A stretch of DNA of 64,000 nucleotides from Girardinichthys multiradiatus (GCF_021462225.1 NC_061796.1:48923113-48987112); one strand, 5' to 3'. Shown: positions 9,801 through 21,900, counted from the first letter of the stretch. Notes: generated by a model not told the origin, from the sequence alone. A program made the numbers and translations.

Positions 9801-12411
9801 ACAGTACTACACCCTATACTACACCCTGTACTGCACCCTGTACTACACCCTGTACTACACCCTATACTGCACCCTGTACTACACCCTGTACTACACCCTA
9901 TACTGCACCCTGTACTACACCCTGTACTACACCCTGTACTACACCCTGTACTACACCCTATACTGCACCCTGTACTACACCCTGTACTACACCCTATACT
10001 GCACCCTGTACTACACCCTGTACTACACCCTATACTACACCCTGTACTACACCCTATACTGCACCCTGTATTACACCCTGTACTACACCCTATACTGCAC
10101 CCTGTACTACACCCTATACTACAACCTGTACTACACCCTTTACTGCACCCTGTATTACACCCTGTACTACACCCTATACTACACCCTGTATTACACCCTG
10201 TACTACACCCTATACTACAACCTGTACTACACCCTATACTGCACCCTGTATTACACCCTATACTGCACCCTGTACTACACCCTGTACTACACCCTATACT
10301 ACAACCTGTACTACACCCTATACTGCACCCTGTATTACACCCTATACTACACCCTGTACTACACCCTGTACTACACCCTATACTACACCCTGTACTACAC
10401 CCTATACTGCACCCTGTATTACACCCTGTACTGCACCCTGTACTACACCCTATACTACACCCTGTACTACACCCTATACTGCACCCTGTATTACACCCTG
10501 TACTACACCCTATACTGCACCCTGTACTACACCCTATACTACAACCTGTACTACACCCTTTACTGCACCCTGTATTACACCCTGTACTACACCCTATACT
10601 ACACCCTGTATTACACCCTGTATTACACCCTGTACTACACCCTATACTACAACCTGTACTACACCCTATACTGCACCCTGTATTACACCCTATACTGCAC
10701 CCTGTACTACACCCTGTACTACACCCTATACTGCACCCTGTACTACACCCTGTACTACACCCTATACTACACCCTGTACTACACCCTGTACTACACCCTA
10801 TACTACACCCTGTACTACACCCTGTACTGCACCCTGTATTACACCCTGTACTGCACCCTGTATTACACCCTGTACTACACCCTATACTGCACCCTGTACT
10901 ACACCCTGTACTACACCCTATACTACACCCTGTATTACACCCTATACTGCACCCTGTATTACACCCTGTACTACACCCTATACTGCACCCTGTATTACAC
11001 CCTGTACTACACCCTATACTACACCCTGTACTACACCCTATACTACACCCTGTACTACACCCTGTACTACACCCTATACTGCACCCTGTATTACACCCTG
11101 TACTACACCCTATACTACACCCTGTACTACACCCTATACTACACCCTGTACTACACCCTATACTACACCCTGTTCTACACCCTATACTACACCCTGTACT
11201 ACACCCTGTACTACATCTTGTACTGCACTCTGTAATATACTCTGTAATACATACAGTATAGCAACCCTGAACCGAACACATCGAAATACATACACACATT
11301 TGTACTGTTGAATAATCAGCAACAGTAACATCGTTCTGCCAGCAGGGGGCCACCTAGCAGCACTTTACCCTCAGTTTTGTCTCACAGGCTGAAAACCTTC
11401 TTGTGTTCCAGGAATTTTTGCAGAGGGCTGACTTGGAAGCGGAGCTTTCAGTTTTCTGTCAAAAGTCTGGATTTGATTTGCTGCTGATGATGACAATCTC
11501 CTTTACTGAGAGCAAAGAGCCAATCAGAGAGCTTGTTGTGTTCAGCCACAGCGCCTCCTGCAGGGAGCAGGTACCTCAGCCACCACACATTGATTTGACA
11601 CAGTAACAATGATAGTATCCTGTTAATAATCTGTTAGTACGCTGCCTACTCTGATTGTACCTGATAGTACTCTGATAACAGTACTCTGATAAGTCTTCTG
11701 ATAGTACTCTTATAGTACTTTGATATTTTTGTCTGGACCTAATAGTACGCTGAAAGTTACAAGTTACTGGTAGTATTCTTGTTTTACTGTGCTAGTACTC
11801 TGATAGTACTCCCATGGTACCCTTGTAGAAATGACACTACCCTGATAATTCTGGGACAGTACCTTGATAGTACTTTTATAGTACGTTGGTTGTCTTAACA
11901 GTACCTAGATTGTACTCTCATAGTACTGTGATAGTACTCTCCATCCAGGAGTCCGTTCCTGTTGCTAGTTTGTTGAAGTTACCATGACAACCTTGATGTA
12001 CTCCTTTAGGTAAGTAAGTACCTGGAGCAGGCCCACAACCCCGCCCTCAACCTCAGTCCAATCAGCTGCCCCCATCCACACATCTCAGCGTATCAGCAAG
12101 GTAAGGATTTTACCTGGTTCTCCAGGTGAGGCCGGAGCTTTACATGAGTCTGTTCAGTTCAGTGAATAATCTCATCTTCTGTCTCAGGGAACACACTGGC
12201 TTCCAGGAAGAAGCTCCTACCCCTAGTTAAGGACTTCCTGAGAGAGTGTGATGGAGACGGTTGCCTGAGAGACACAGAGGAGGACTCTGAGGTTCCTCCT
12301 ACCCCCATGAATAGTCTGGTGGACGGCTGTCCTCTGGACGAAGGACTTCCTCGAATAACTGCTGAGGACCTGCAGGACAAGTTGCACCAGATGGAGTCTG
12401 CTGACCTCTGA
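820..12411 (+). CDS. prune1: PRUNE1, DHH-family exopolyphosphatase/phosphoesterase (9 coding exons)
   Basis: Coding exons: 820-858, 3383-3490, 3559-3761, 8680-8864, 9093-9251, 9704-9795, 11412-11570, 12010-12100, 12188-12411. They total 1260 nt in frame (419 aa plus stop) with GT-AG junctions. Exon 1 reads [13 protein letters not shown], very like the human start. Motif I is NEACDVDS (residues 29-36). Motif III is DHN (111-113) and motif IV is DHH (131-133). LDCVNM (183-188) carries another metal-ligand Asp. The C-terminal half matches the DHHA2 part and the tail contains [10 protein letters not shown]. Known family role: cytosolic cleavage of short-chain polyphosphates, reported cyclic-nucleotide activity, and binding of NME1 through the C-terminus. 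Oddities are the H-to-N change in motif III, a 4.9 kb LINE-filled intron 3 and a 12-bp tandem array that begins a few bases after exon 6. BNIPL follows on the same strand, as in human. Confidence 0.95.
1048..1408 (+). repeat. tRNA-derived SINE with 11-bp target-site duplication
   Basis: The head carries pol III promoter boxes: an A box, TGGCGCAGTTGG (1058-1069), and a B box, GGTTTGATTCC (1102-1112). The body is a fish-wide repeat. The 3' end is a short (TGAC)n tail. GATTCAAACGT flanks the element at 1048-1058 and 1398-1408, so this is a retroposed insertion of about 339 bp in PRUNE1 intron 1. Confidence 0.85.
1740..1960. repeat. Relic of a MITE-like repeat containing a LINE 3' tail
   Basis: The stretch around 1800-1870 (GTGAAAAAGTATTTACCCCC) resembles a common fish non-autonomous DNA transposon end. 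Bases 1878-1945 closely resemble 17063-17120, the 3' end of the minus-strand LINE described below. This looks like a short 5'-truncated LINE tail inserted in an older repeat. Confidence 0.45.
2096..2480 (-). repeat. LINE reverse-transcriptase fragment
   Basis: The minus-strand frame 2401-2096 contains [15 protein letters not shown] followed by [11 protein letters not shown], a damaged form of the F/Y-x-DD catalytic box of non-LTR reverse transcriptases. Only this piece of the RT survives. The rest of 1960-3380 shows no gene. Confidence 0.6.
4141..4990 (-). repeat. L2-like LINE 3' region (minus orientation)
   Basis: The segment is nearly identical to 52010-52905 and holds the 3' untranslated part of an L2-like LINE. 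The end motif near 4150 (CAGTTTATTTATATAGCGCC), read on the minus strand, is the common fish LINE tail. It carries no coding part of its own here. The next LINE at 5010 has a different 3' end, so these are two separate insertions. Confidence 0.75.
5010..7914 (-). mobile_element. Damaged LINE (L2/CR1-type) with endonuclease and reverse transcriptase
   Basis: On the minus strand the endonuclease part (about 7914-6870) contains [11 protein letters not shown] and ends in [11 protein letters not shown], where intact elements usually have SDH. The RT follows in several frames: [20 protein letters not shown] (6551-6105), [20 protein letters not shown] (6229-5963) and [10 protein letters not shown] (5837-5271). 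At least two frame breaks separate these pieces, so the copy is dead. It sits antisense in PRUNE1 intron 3. The clade call rests on motif style only. Confidence 0.85.
7905..8040 (-). repeat. Short LINE 3'-end fragment
   Basis: AAAGATACTTTATTGATCCCC at the left edge is the reverse complement of a LINE 3' end often seen in fish. The piece is about 130 bp and non-coding. Confidence 0.4.
8370..8600 (+). repeat. L2-like LINE 3' end (plus orientation)
   Basis: This matches the reverse complement of the region around 52870-53000, including the last RT codons (FLFDKAYS) and then the tail ending in ATATAAATAAACTGAATT. Relative to 52010-52905 most of the 3' UTR is deleted. It lies inverted to the copy at 4141-4990. 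Confidence 0.75.
9375..9575 (-). repeat. tRNA-derived SINE (minus)
   Basis: Read on the minus strand from about 9572, the head is GTGGCTCAGCGGGAGGAG (A box) followed by the exact B box GGTTCGATTCC. The body ends near 9375. A second, truncated copy lies at 58140-58290. It is inside PRUNE1 intron 5. Confidence 0.75.
9799..11222 (+). repeat. 12-bp minisatellite, about 118 copies, in PRUNE1 intron 6
   Basis: The unit is TACTACACCCTG with variants TACTGCACCCTG, TATTACACCCTG, TACTACACCCTA and TACTACAACCTG. It begins within 10 bases of the exon 6 donor site. Because 12 is a multiple of 3 and the unit has no stop in several frames, long false open frames arise on both strands. Lines 10021-10200 and 10441-10620 are identical, so a block of 35 units (420 bp) has been duplicated. 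The minus strand has a GGG run every 12 bp. Confidence 0.97.
11605..11960 (+). repeat. Degenerate tandem repeat (TGATAGTACTC-like) in PRUNE1 intron 7
   Basis: Imperfect copies of a roughly 11-12 bp word (GATAGTACTCT, TATAGTACT, GGTAGTATTC) recur across the interval. Spacing is uneven and no long copy is exact, so the array is old. Confidence 0.7.
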
Positions 12412-12650
12412 CCTCTCTTCTGTTGGTCCTCAGGGTGTCTCTGTCGTCATCCCATCGTCTCTGATACCACACCAGTGTCAGAGGATGGGCAGAGACTCTG
12501 AGGACAGAACATCAGAACCCAAATTACTTCTGTCAGGAAACCGTTTTAATCTCAGATCGATTCCGGTGGAACTAAAGCTGGTCCTACAAAACCAGTCCAA
12601 CAGAACCGGCCCATTCTCAGTGGGGTAGACTCAGTACAGTAGATTAAGGT

Positions 12651-12697
12651 GACTGGTCCAGTAGAACCTGCTCTGAACAGGTTCTACTGGACCATTC
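12651..12697 (+). other. Perfect 17-bp inverted repeat (hairpin) in PRUNE1 3' UTR
   Basis: The left arm TGGTCCAGTAGAACCTG (12654-12670) and right arm CAGGTTCTACTGGACCA (12678-12694) are exact reverse complements with a 7-nt loop. One mismatch further out, two more base pairs (12651-12652 with 12696-12697) extend the stem. It lies between the PRUNE1 stop and its poly(A) signal, so it should be in the mRNA. Confidence 0.85.
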
Positions 12698-12791
12698 TGA
12701 AGTGAGTTCATGATCTCATTTGTTTCTCCTAATTTTAACAAAGACAATCTGAGCAACCAAAATGCAGCTGGGAGATGTGTAAAACCTTCAG

Positions 12792-12797
12792 AATAAA
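12792..12797 (+). terminator. PRUNE1 poly(A) signal AATAAA
   Basis: This is the first AATAAA I found after the PRUNE1 stop at 12411, giving a 3' UTR of about 400 nt. TTTATT at 12801-12806 would be a poly(A) signal for a minus-strand transcript ending at the same place. Confidence 0.6.
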
Positions 12798-13210
12798 AGA
12801 CTTTATTTCATGTTTTTTTAATAACCTGTTTATTGTTGATGATGTTCCTGCTCAGATACGGGATCTCCTTCATGAAGTTAACGAAACTGTTTCTCTGATA
12901 GTAAAATGTTCAAGCTAAAAAACTTCAACACATCTCCACTTACAATAATAAAAGCATGTCAGTCTTACCCTTGAATGAAACTGGTCACAACAAAGATCTG
13001 CATGAGCTGTTCCTTCAGAATAAAGGTCTGTCACCTGATAGACATTCTAAAAGCAGCAGATGGGTGGTTCTGTGTGACTTCTGATCTTAAGAGAATATTT
13101 GTTCTGGAACTGAGTTCGGTCTGTGAGGAACATTCAGATTATTGTTGGATCGTAGTTTATTGGCACCTCCAGCTCAGGGCTGTGATTGGTCAGTTTCAGT
13201 ATATTCATGC

Positions 13211-13468
13211 CTAAACAGGCATCATGTAGAGGAACTCTGCAGTCCAGTTGATGTCCATCTGCTCTACAACCGGGTCTGATGACTTCAGGATCTTGTGGAG
13301 GAACTTCTGTTTATCTTGGTGAGAGCTGCTCCACTGCTGGTTATTTGTTTTACTTGAACACATTAAATGTTTGAGATGAAGAGCAGCTCTGATGGGACAG
13401 CCATGAAGACCGTTAACTGGAAACTCAAGTTCCTCAGGGGAGAAATCTTCACCACCAATACTGTTCAT
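13211..13468 (-). CDS. Uncertain minus-strand open frame, possible last exon of an unknown gene
   Basis: The minus-strand frame runs 13468-13211, starts MNSIGGEDFSPEELEFPV and ends MDINWTAEFLYMMPV before a stop. The second half has coding-like composition. A minus-strand poly(A) signal (TTTATT, 12801-12806) lies 400 bp downstream. I do not recognise the protein, and I could not join it to upstream exons; the adjacent frame (13695-13465) does not overlap convincingly. It may be non-coding. Confidence 0.25.
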   Translation of the reverse strand: MNSIGGEDFSPEELEFPVNGLHGCPIRAALHLKHLMCSSKTNNQQWSSSHQDKQKFLHKILKSSDPVVEQMDINWTAEFLYMMPV

Positions 13469-13699
13469 CTGATGAGAATGCAGCCACTGATTCTTAGCTG
13501 AGAACGTTTCACAAGGAGGGGGCTTTTATTGTGAAATACAAGGAGGAAGTTTCTATTAACAGGGAAGTTACAAAAGGAAGAGGCTTCTTTCCCTCCAATG
13601 GCAGTTTTTAGGTTTCTCATCTGCAGCAGATCATCACCCTGTTGACCTCTGACCCACAGTACCACCTGCTCCCCAACTGATCCAATTGGACCCAATCAG

Positions 13700-15909
13700 A
13701 TGAAGGCTTTGCTTCAGGACTGCATACCTGTAGACTCAGAACTGATGGGCTTTTCTGCGGCAAGAGTCCAGGTGCTGGATCAGAGTGTGACATTAGGCAT
13801 GAAGAAAATCAGCAAGTCCAGCTCAACTCAGAACCTGATCCAAGCTCCTAGTAGGTCCGAGTGGTTGGAGGGACAACAGATAACATCCAATCTATAGGTA
13901 GGTTCTGTAGATCAGAACCAGACTAACATCAATCCAACTATCTGGATCTGCTGGCCCAAATCAGTTTTAGCTGCAGGAGCTCAACAGACAAAGCTTCAGA
14001 AATCAGAACCTGCAAGATTTGGATCAGATCATTTTCATCCAGTGGTTCTGTCTGTGCTTTGTTCTTGGTTTTTCTGGACTGTTAAATGTTCTGGTTCAGA
14101 TCACTGAACATGAGCAGACTTTGAGTCATAGACCCGAGATTAGGGAACCAGCACCGACCCTAGGTGAAAACATCCAAGTAGGATGTTGGGAGAGCAACCT
14201 GGAATCATTTTTGTCTCCTGAAGTTCTGGTTTCCCAGAGCAAAACTGGACTCAATGGGCTTTAGGACCCTGCAGCTTTGCAGATCTTCGTCCTGTCTAAC
14301 CTGACCTTGCTGTGATTGGTGGATATTAATGAAGAGCTGCTGCAGCTGATGCTCCACCTCAGCTGTCTGCACAGACCAGGTGAGCCTTGGCCAATCAGAC
14401 GGTCGTTCTGCACTGAAATGCAGTCAGACCTGTTGGACAGTCAGAGGGCGAGTCTCATAGAGTAAAGTGGAGCTTAAAGAGAGAGAGAAGTTGAAGAAGG
14501 AGGAAGACACACACCAACGGCCAGCTAGTCATACATGCAGGTCAGAACACGCTGGGACATCACTGTGACATCGTTAGCTCCCTCACTGGGAAGATGGACA
14601 GGACTGCAGAGGACAGGTGAGCCAATGCTTGGACCAGAGACTCAGCAGAACCTCACTGTGTGTGTGTGTGTGTGTGTGTACTTCCTGTTCCAACTCACAG
14701 AGGAAGTTGTACTTTTGGTGCTGACGCTGGTTCTTCCCGTCTGTTAGTGAAGGTATCGCAATGCTGCTTCAATTCTGATCCAGGTCTGGTTCAAAGACTA
14801 GACTGAACCCCGAGGATGGACTGGTTCTGGTCTTCAGCAGCAGGACTGGTTATTTATTGATGTCACCATTTGGAATGTCAGCTTTTGATTGGCTCAAGTT
14901 CAGATTCAGGTCAGAGAGGATTGCAATATTCCTAAAAGGTTCCAGAGTTTGCAGTCGGAATCTCTCAGAGCAGCTGAGATAAGGTCCGGTTTGCTGCCAG
15001 GAGGAAAACATTTGTTCTGTAAAAACAGAAGTTCCTCGGAGATGGGGAGGAAACAGGAAGGTTCTGTGTGTGTCTATCTGTTAGTGTAGGATCATGTAAA
15101 GGATTCTAGATCCATTGTTCTGGATGTAGGAACTGATGTTCCAAAGATCATTGGATGAACATCAGTGTATGAAAGTTTCCACCCGACCTAAACTGGGAGT
15201 TCTGACCTTGCCTTCACACCTCAAACAATCACAGATGAAACTGTCCAATCAGAGCAGAGGTGGTTTAGTTCCTGAAGGTGTAGCTTCGGATAAAGATGGA
15301 CGACGGGATGAGAGACAAGCAGGATAAATAATCTATGAATCTTAAAGCTGATCCGAACTTGTATTCAGATCCGGGTGCAATATCTTCTTCAAAATCAGCT
15401 GGAATGTTTTCCAGAACATCTACTGTCCAATACATCCTCCTTTAAGGAATCTGGAGTCCTCTGAGGACTGTTTCTTCCAGTTTCACCAAAGCGTTTGATG
15501 CAGGACATTGCTTCTGTGTCTGCATCATATTTATTATGTAACTGCATTCTGATAACATTAACTTCTGTTGACAAACCCCCTTGCCCTGCCCCCAACGCCT
15601 TACTGTAACACCCCCCACCCCATCTTCTGCTGGCATGTTGGTTTTTCCACAGCTGGACCCTGAAGGCAACACAATGGAAATATGAACCCTACACACACGG
15701 ATGCAGTTACCTGGCTGGGTGTGTGAGCTTAACGCCAAACATAGAAACAATGAGCCCCACCCCTCCTCACCTGCTCAGGTGTGTCAGTGGGAGTAGTTAG
15801 GCAGGTTCTATTGGCTGGGTGACATTTCACCAGAACAACAGCTGTAATCTCTTCACTGACGCATGTCGAGGGGAAGTTTCTCACCTATGGACTGAGTCTG
15901 ATTCCACAG
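13700..15909. other. Intergenic stretch between PRUNE1 and BNIPL
   Basis: I see no convincing exon. There is a (TG)n microsatellite at about 14657-14679. The first BNIPL exon carrying the start codon, and its promoter, are likely here or just before 15910, but I could not identify them. Confidence 0.4.
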
Positions 15910-18900
15910 AACAAGGAGCGCCAGGAGTGAGTTTGATTCCAGTTCTATTGATATTCATATGAATTGATCTGTCGTGTGGACTTCATGGGGGGCTTCTGTC
16001 CATCCTTGGTGGATGGACAACTGTCTTCTTTTGTTTACTACAAAATTCCATGTGTGCTCATTCATAGTTTTGATGCCTTAGGTTAAAATCTACAATGTTA
16101 GCATGAAAATAAACACACTTTCTCACTTAATGGGTGGACAGATGTCTTGTTGAGGAATTAATGTCTTTAAACAGACAGGGGACATTATGGGGACCAGTAG
16201 ACCACACCAGTGTGTACTGTGTTCTTAGTTTTAACAGAGTTGTGGGGTCACATTCTTCACTATCTGTGAGGACCCATGAGGTTGGTTCTGAACACATGTT
16301 GACCTGTCTGAATTGAACGTTAACATGTTAACAGTGTGTGTTTGGCCCCTCCAGGGTTGCTGCTGAGGCCCTGGACCCCAAGAACTTCCAGGACATGGAG
16401 CTGAAGGAGGAATGGCAGGATGATGGGTTCCCCAGGTAGGAACCTTCAGCATTAAAACCCAGAAATGCCTCCATCAGCAAGATGATTTTGATTCAGCCGA
16501 TCTTCTAAAGTTCCTCTCAGTTCTAAAGACCTGAATCAATCTCCGTCGATTCCAGCTCGGTCCAAATGTATTATTTCACATTCAGGTCCAATTACATATA
16601 GTTTACATACACTACACATATGGAATTATATAGTGAACAAAAAATTGTAAAATAACTTTAAATATGTTTTATATTTTAGATATCTTAAAGTTTGCTGTGA
16701 TGACTGAAATATTAACCTTTAGCAGTCTCATAATGAACTACTGGGAAGTTCTTTCAAGACTCTTTGGAAAACCATTCCAGGTGACCACCTCATGAAACTC
16801 ATGTGGAGAACGCCAAGAGAGCAAAGCAGTCATCAGAGCAAAGGGTGGCTAGTAGGAAGAATCTAAAATATAAAAATCTTTAGTTAATTCAATTTTTTTG
16901 TTTACTACATAATTCTATGTGTGCTCATTCATTGTTTTGATGCCATAGGTGAAAATCTACAATGTCAATAGTCATGAAAATAAACACTTTCTCACTTAAT
17001 GGGTCTATCTAAAACGTTTGACCGGTAGTGTACATATCATTCTTGCTGACCTGAAGCATCCAGTTACTACTCGTACTCGTCGTCTTCCGCTTCATCCAGG
17101 ACCGGGCCGCGGGGGGCAGCAGACCTAGGAGAGACGCCCAGAAGTCCCTCTCCCCAGACACCTCCAGCTCCTCTAGGAGGAGCCGTTCCCTTGGCTGCGC
17201 ATAGAAATCCTGTCCATAAAAGTAATGAAAAGGACCACTGACAAAGGGTGGCCCTGCCGGAATCCAACATGCACTGGTAACAGGTCCGACTTGGTGCCAG
17301 CAACGTGGACTATAGTCCTGCTCTGCTTATATGGAGACCAGATGCCCCAAAATAAATGGTCCCTGACTCTGTACTCCTGGAGCACCCCCCACAGGGCATC
17401 ACGAGGGACATAGTCGAATGCCTTCTCCAGGTTCATAAAACACCTGTGGACCGGTTGGGCAAACTCCCATGAAGTCTACACCCTCAAGGACCGTGCAGAG
17501 GGTGTAGAATCGGTCCAGTGTTCCACGGCCGGGACAAAAAACCACACTGCTCCTCCTGAAGCCGAGGTTGGACTATCGGCCAGATTCTCCTCTCCAATAC
17601 CCTGGCGTAGGCCTTACCAGGGAGGCTGAAGAGTGTGATCCCCCTGTAGTTGGAACACACCTTCCGGTCACCCTTCTTATGAAGGGGGACCACCACCCCA
17701 GTCTGCCAGTCCAGAGGCACTGTCCCCGACCGCCACGCAGTGTTGAAGAGGCGTGTCAACCATGACAGCCCCACAACATCCAGAGACTTGAGGTACTCAG
17801 GGCGGATCTCATTCACCCCCGAAGCCTTGCCACCGTGGAGTTTTTTTAACCACCTCGGTGACTTCAGCTTGGGTGATGAAAGAGTCCAACCCGAGTCCCC
17901 AGCCTCTGCTTCTACCAAGGAATGCGTGACGGCAGAATTGAGGAGATCCTCGAAGTGCTACTTCAACAATAATGTTCTCAGTCGAGGTCAACAGCTCCCC
18001 ACCCCCACTGTAAACAGTGTTGGCAAAGCACTGCTTCCCCCTCCTGAGGTGAAGTTTACCAGAATCGCTTTGAGACCAACCGGTAGTCCTTCTCCATGGC
18101 CTCACCGAACTCCTCCCAGGCCTGGGTTTTTGCCTCTGCTGAGTTCTGCCTCTGCCGAGTTCTGCCTCAGGAGTCCAACAAGCCAACCACAGCTGATAGG
18201 ACTCCTTCTTCAGCTTGACAGCATCCCTTACTGCCGGTGTCCACCTCTGGCTTTGGGGATTGCTGCCGTGACAGGCACCACAGACATTACGGCCGGCAGC
18301 ATCGACAATAGAGGTGGAGAACATGGTCCACTCGGACTCTGTCTCCAACCTCCCCCGGAATCTGGTCAAAGCTCTCCCGGAGGTGGGAGTTGAATACATC
18401 CCTGGCCGAGGGCTCTGCCAGGCGTTCCCAGCAGACCCTCACTATACGCTTGGGCCTGCCAGGTCTGTCCGGCTTTCTCCTCTTCCAGCGGATCCAACTC
18501 ACCACCAGGTGGTGATCAGTGGACAGCTCAGCCCCTCTCTTCACCCAAGTGTCCAAAACATGCGGCCGGCATGTCTGAAGAAACGACATAAAAGTCGATC
18601 ATTGACCTCCTGCCTAAGGTGTCCTGGTGGCAAGTGCACTGTTGACCACCCTCATGCTTGAACATTGTGTTCATTATGGACAATCCGTGACTAGCACAGA
18701 GGTCCAATAATGAAACACCACTCTGATTCAGATCGGGGAGGCCATTCCTCCTACTCACGCCTCTCCCGGCGTCACTGTCATTTCCCACGTGGGCGAGGAA
18801 GTACCCCAGCAGAATAACAGAGTCCCCGGGAGGGGCACTATGTAGCACCCCCGAAAGAGACGCCAAGATGGCCAGGTACTCCACACTACCGCTCGGCCTG

Positions 18901-21900
18901 TAGGCAGAAACGACAGTCAGAGACCTGTCCCCGACCCGAAGGCGTCCACTGGGGTAAATGCCAACACGAAACAGCTAAGCTTGGGGGAAACAAGCAAACC
19001 CACCCCAGCTCACCGCCTCTGCCTGCGGGCCACTCCAGAGTAGAGGAGAGTCTAACCTCTCTCGAGGAGCTGGGTTCCAAAGCCGACACCATGTGTGGAG
19101 GTGAGCCCGACTATTTCTAGTCAATATCTCTCGACCTCCCACACAAGCTCCGGCTCCTTCCCACCCCAGCAAGGTGACATTCCACGCCAGCCTAAGCATC
19201 CGGAGATTCGGTTGTCTCCACCTCCGTCCGCTGCCCGATCCTCTTTGTACCGGCCCCTCATGGTTCTCCCTGCAGATGGTGGGCCCACTGGGGCATGGCC
19301 TCGTGTCTCTTGTTCAGGCTTGGCCCGGCCTGGTCCCGCAAAGAGCAGCCAGGCCACCAGGCACTCTGACGAGTCCCAACCCCAGGCCTGGCTCCAGGGT
19401 GGGTCCCAGGGTGTGTCGTACTTGGTGATGTCAGGTGCCTCAATTTTGTGGTCCTCATGAGGGATTCTTGAACTGCTCTTTGTCTGACCCGTCATCCAGA
19501 ACCTGTTTGCCATGGGAGACCCTACCAGGGGCATTTAAGCCCCAGACAACATAGCCTCTAGAATCATTTGAGTACTTAAACCCCTCCACCACGTTAAGAT
19601 GGCGGTTCAAGGAGGGGGCATCCACTTACTACTGCATTCAAACTGCTACCCTCAACAAAACGGTCCTTCATCCATCCATACATTTTCTACACCCACTCCT
19701 CCTGTAGAGGGTCGCGGGGGGAGCTGGTGGCTATCTCCAGCGTTTTACGGGCGAGAGGGGTGGTTTTTCATACCGACAAAGAGCTTTTTATATTTGTGTT
19801 GAAGAAAATGGTTTTCTAATAAATGTCTTCTTTATGGCCAGCAGGTCTGGACCTCTTTCATAAGAATATGTTTCTAGTCGGTAGTAGTAGTATGACAGAC
19901 GCCATGAGCTGCAGAGGATGTTGTTGGTTTTTTACAGGACTTTTGTGTCTTGATGTAAAACACCAGACTTACATTTCTTGTTTGTGTCTTTTTTCAGTCT
20001 AGTTAACAGCCAGCGTTGTACTCATAGCAAAATGTCCCTATTAGGACAATAACTTTTCAATGTTTTCTATCTTTCATCCTAACTGTCAAAAAACATCTGG
20101 TTAAACGTTATCTAAGAAAGCCTAGATGAATGTTTAGCCTCTGGATCAATTTGAACATTTTCCAAAGTTTCCAAATTGGGAATGTTACAAACATTAGCAG
20201 GGTGGTGAATGTGGCTATTGTTTTGGATGAGGGGTACAAAATCTTAAAGGAACAAGAGTCCAGTCACCTTCTAATAATAATAATCATCTTTATTGGTCAT
20301 TGCACATGTACATTACAACGAAATTTGTCCTCTGCATTTAACCCTTCCCTTATAGGAAGCAGTGTACTATTTAGATACATTGTAATGTGGTAAATTTGTT
20401 CTGTTTAGGAAAGAGACCCAGCTAAACACAGAAATATTGGGCTAGGCATACCTTCCATGGAGGGAAGAACAGAGTTAATGGCAGCAATAAGTGCAGATAA
20501 TGCAAACATGAAGGGACAAAAATGGCAGGAAAAGTTGACAATAGGTCCAATACCTCCCATGTATGAATTATGAAATCACCTTCAACCTGTTTGAACATTT
20601 TGGTTCTCAGATTCAGAGCTTTAAGTGGTGCTCACTGTTCATCCTTAGCATTAGGGTTAGGCTAGGCTCCACCATCATACGTTTGAGCTTAGGGTCAGTT
20701 GAGGTCATTCATATGTCATCGCTCAGGTCAGAGGTACTGATCAAAACAAGGAAGAAGCAGAAAACTTTCTGATCAAGTTTCATTTGCCGGTTAGAAACAA
20801 TGCTGTAATCCATGATCAGACACGGATCTGTTGTTTGTTTTCTGAGCTAAAGGTTCTATTGAACATTAGGTGAAACTAGACAGAACATTTCCTTAATCAT
20901 TTACTGTGTGTGTATCAGAAACATATTACTAACCCATTCTCTCTGCATTATGGACAAAGGTTGGTCATCTTGGATTGAAATTAACTCAAAAGAAGTACCT
21001 GGACTCTGATCTAACTATCATGTTTCTGTTCTGTCCCGGTGGTTAAGGCTTCTTCCAGAGGACTGTGTAGAACCAGAGGAGGCTGAAAGTCCACCAGAAG
21101 GCACCACAGAGTCAGGTGAAATACAGATTCTAATCCTAAGAGAATAGGAGATGAACAGATGCAGGATTTATTTTTTTCTAAAAACTTTAGTTTATCAAAT
21201 AAAAGATCATTTCTATTCCTAAAGCCCATGTGTGATGCTAAGGTGTTAGTTAGGTACCTCCTCCAGATCTTGTGGGGGTGTACTCCCTCCAGTGTGTCCT
21301 GCGTGTCCCCTGGGCCTCCTCCCGGTGGGAACACCTCCTGAGGGAGGCGTCCAGGGGCATTCGAAACAAATGACCTCACCACTTTACCTGACTCCTCTCG
21401 ATGTGGAGGAGCAGCGGTTCTATATGGCCGAGTTACTCACCCCATCTCTAAAGGAGTGCCCTGCCAGCCTGCAGAGGAAGCTTATTTCAGCCGCTTGTAT
21501 TCGGGATCTTGTTCTTTCAGTCATGACCCAGTGTTTATGACCTGGGTGAGGGTAGTAACGTAACCGACTGTTAAATTGAGAGCTTCGTCTTTCAGCTCAG
21601 CTCTCTCTGCACCACAACGGACCGGCACAGCATCTGCATTACTGCAGCAGCCACACCGGATCTGTCTGTCGATCTCCCGCTCCATTCTCCTCTCACTCGT
21701 GAACAAGACCCCGAGTAACTTGACCTCCTCCACTTGAGACAGGAATTTGGACTTGGAGGAGTCGATTCTCATTTCCCCCACTTTGCACTCAGCTGTGAAC
21801 TGCCCTAGGGCATGCTGTAGGTCTTGGCTGGAGGGAGCCCCCAGACAAAATCTGTGTGGGACGATGTGCCCTGCGGACATAGGAGGAGCGCCATGCAGCC

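Noticed and set aside
9799..11222. CRISPR array
   Set aside because: Units are contiguous 12-mers with no unique spacers, in a vertebrate gene intron.
9799..11222. Interstitial telomere
   Set aside because: The unit contains CACCCTA words but is not a TTAGGG array.
9684..11353. Three open frames of over 510 codons (His-Pro-Val-Leu, Tyr-Thr-Leu and Cys-Ser-Thr-Gly repeats) on both strands
   Set aside because: They are by-products of the 12-bp array, which has no stop in several frames. The region is an intron of PRUNE1 and all frames are equally open.
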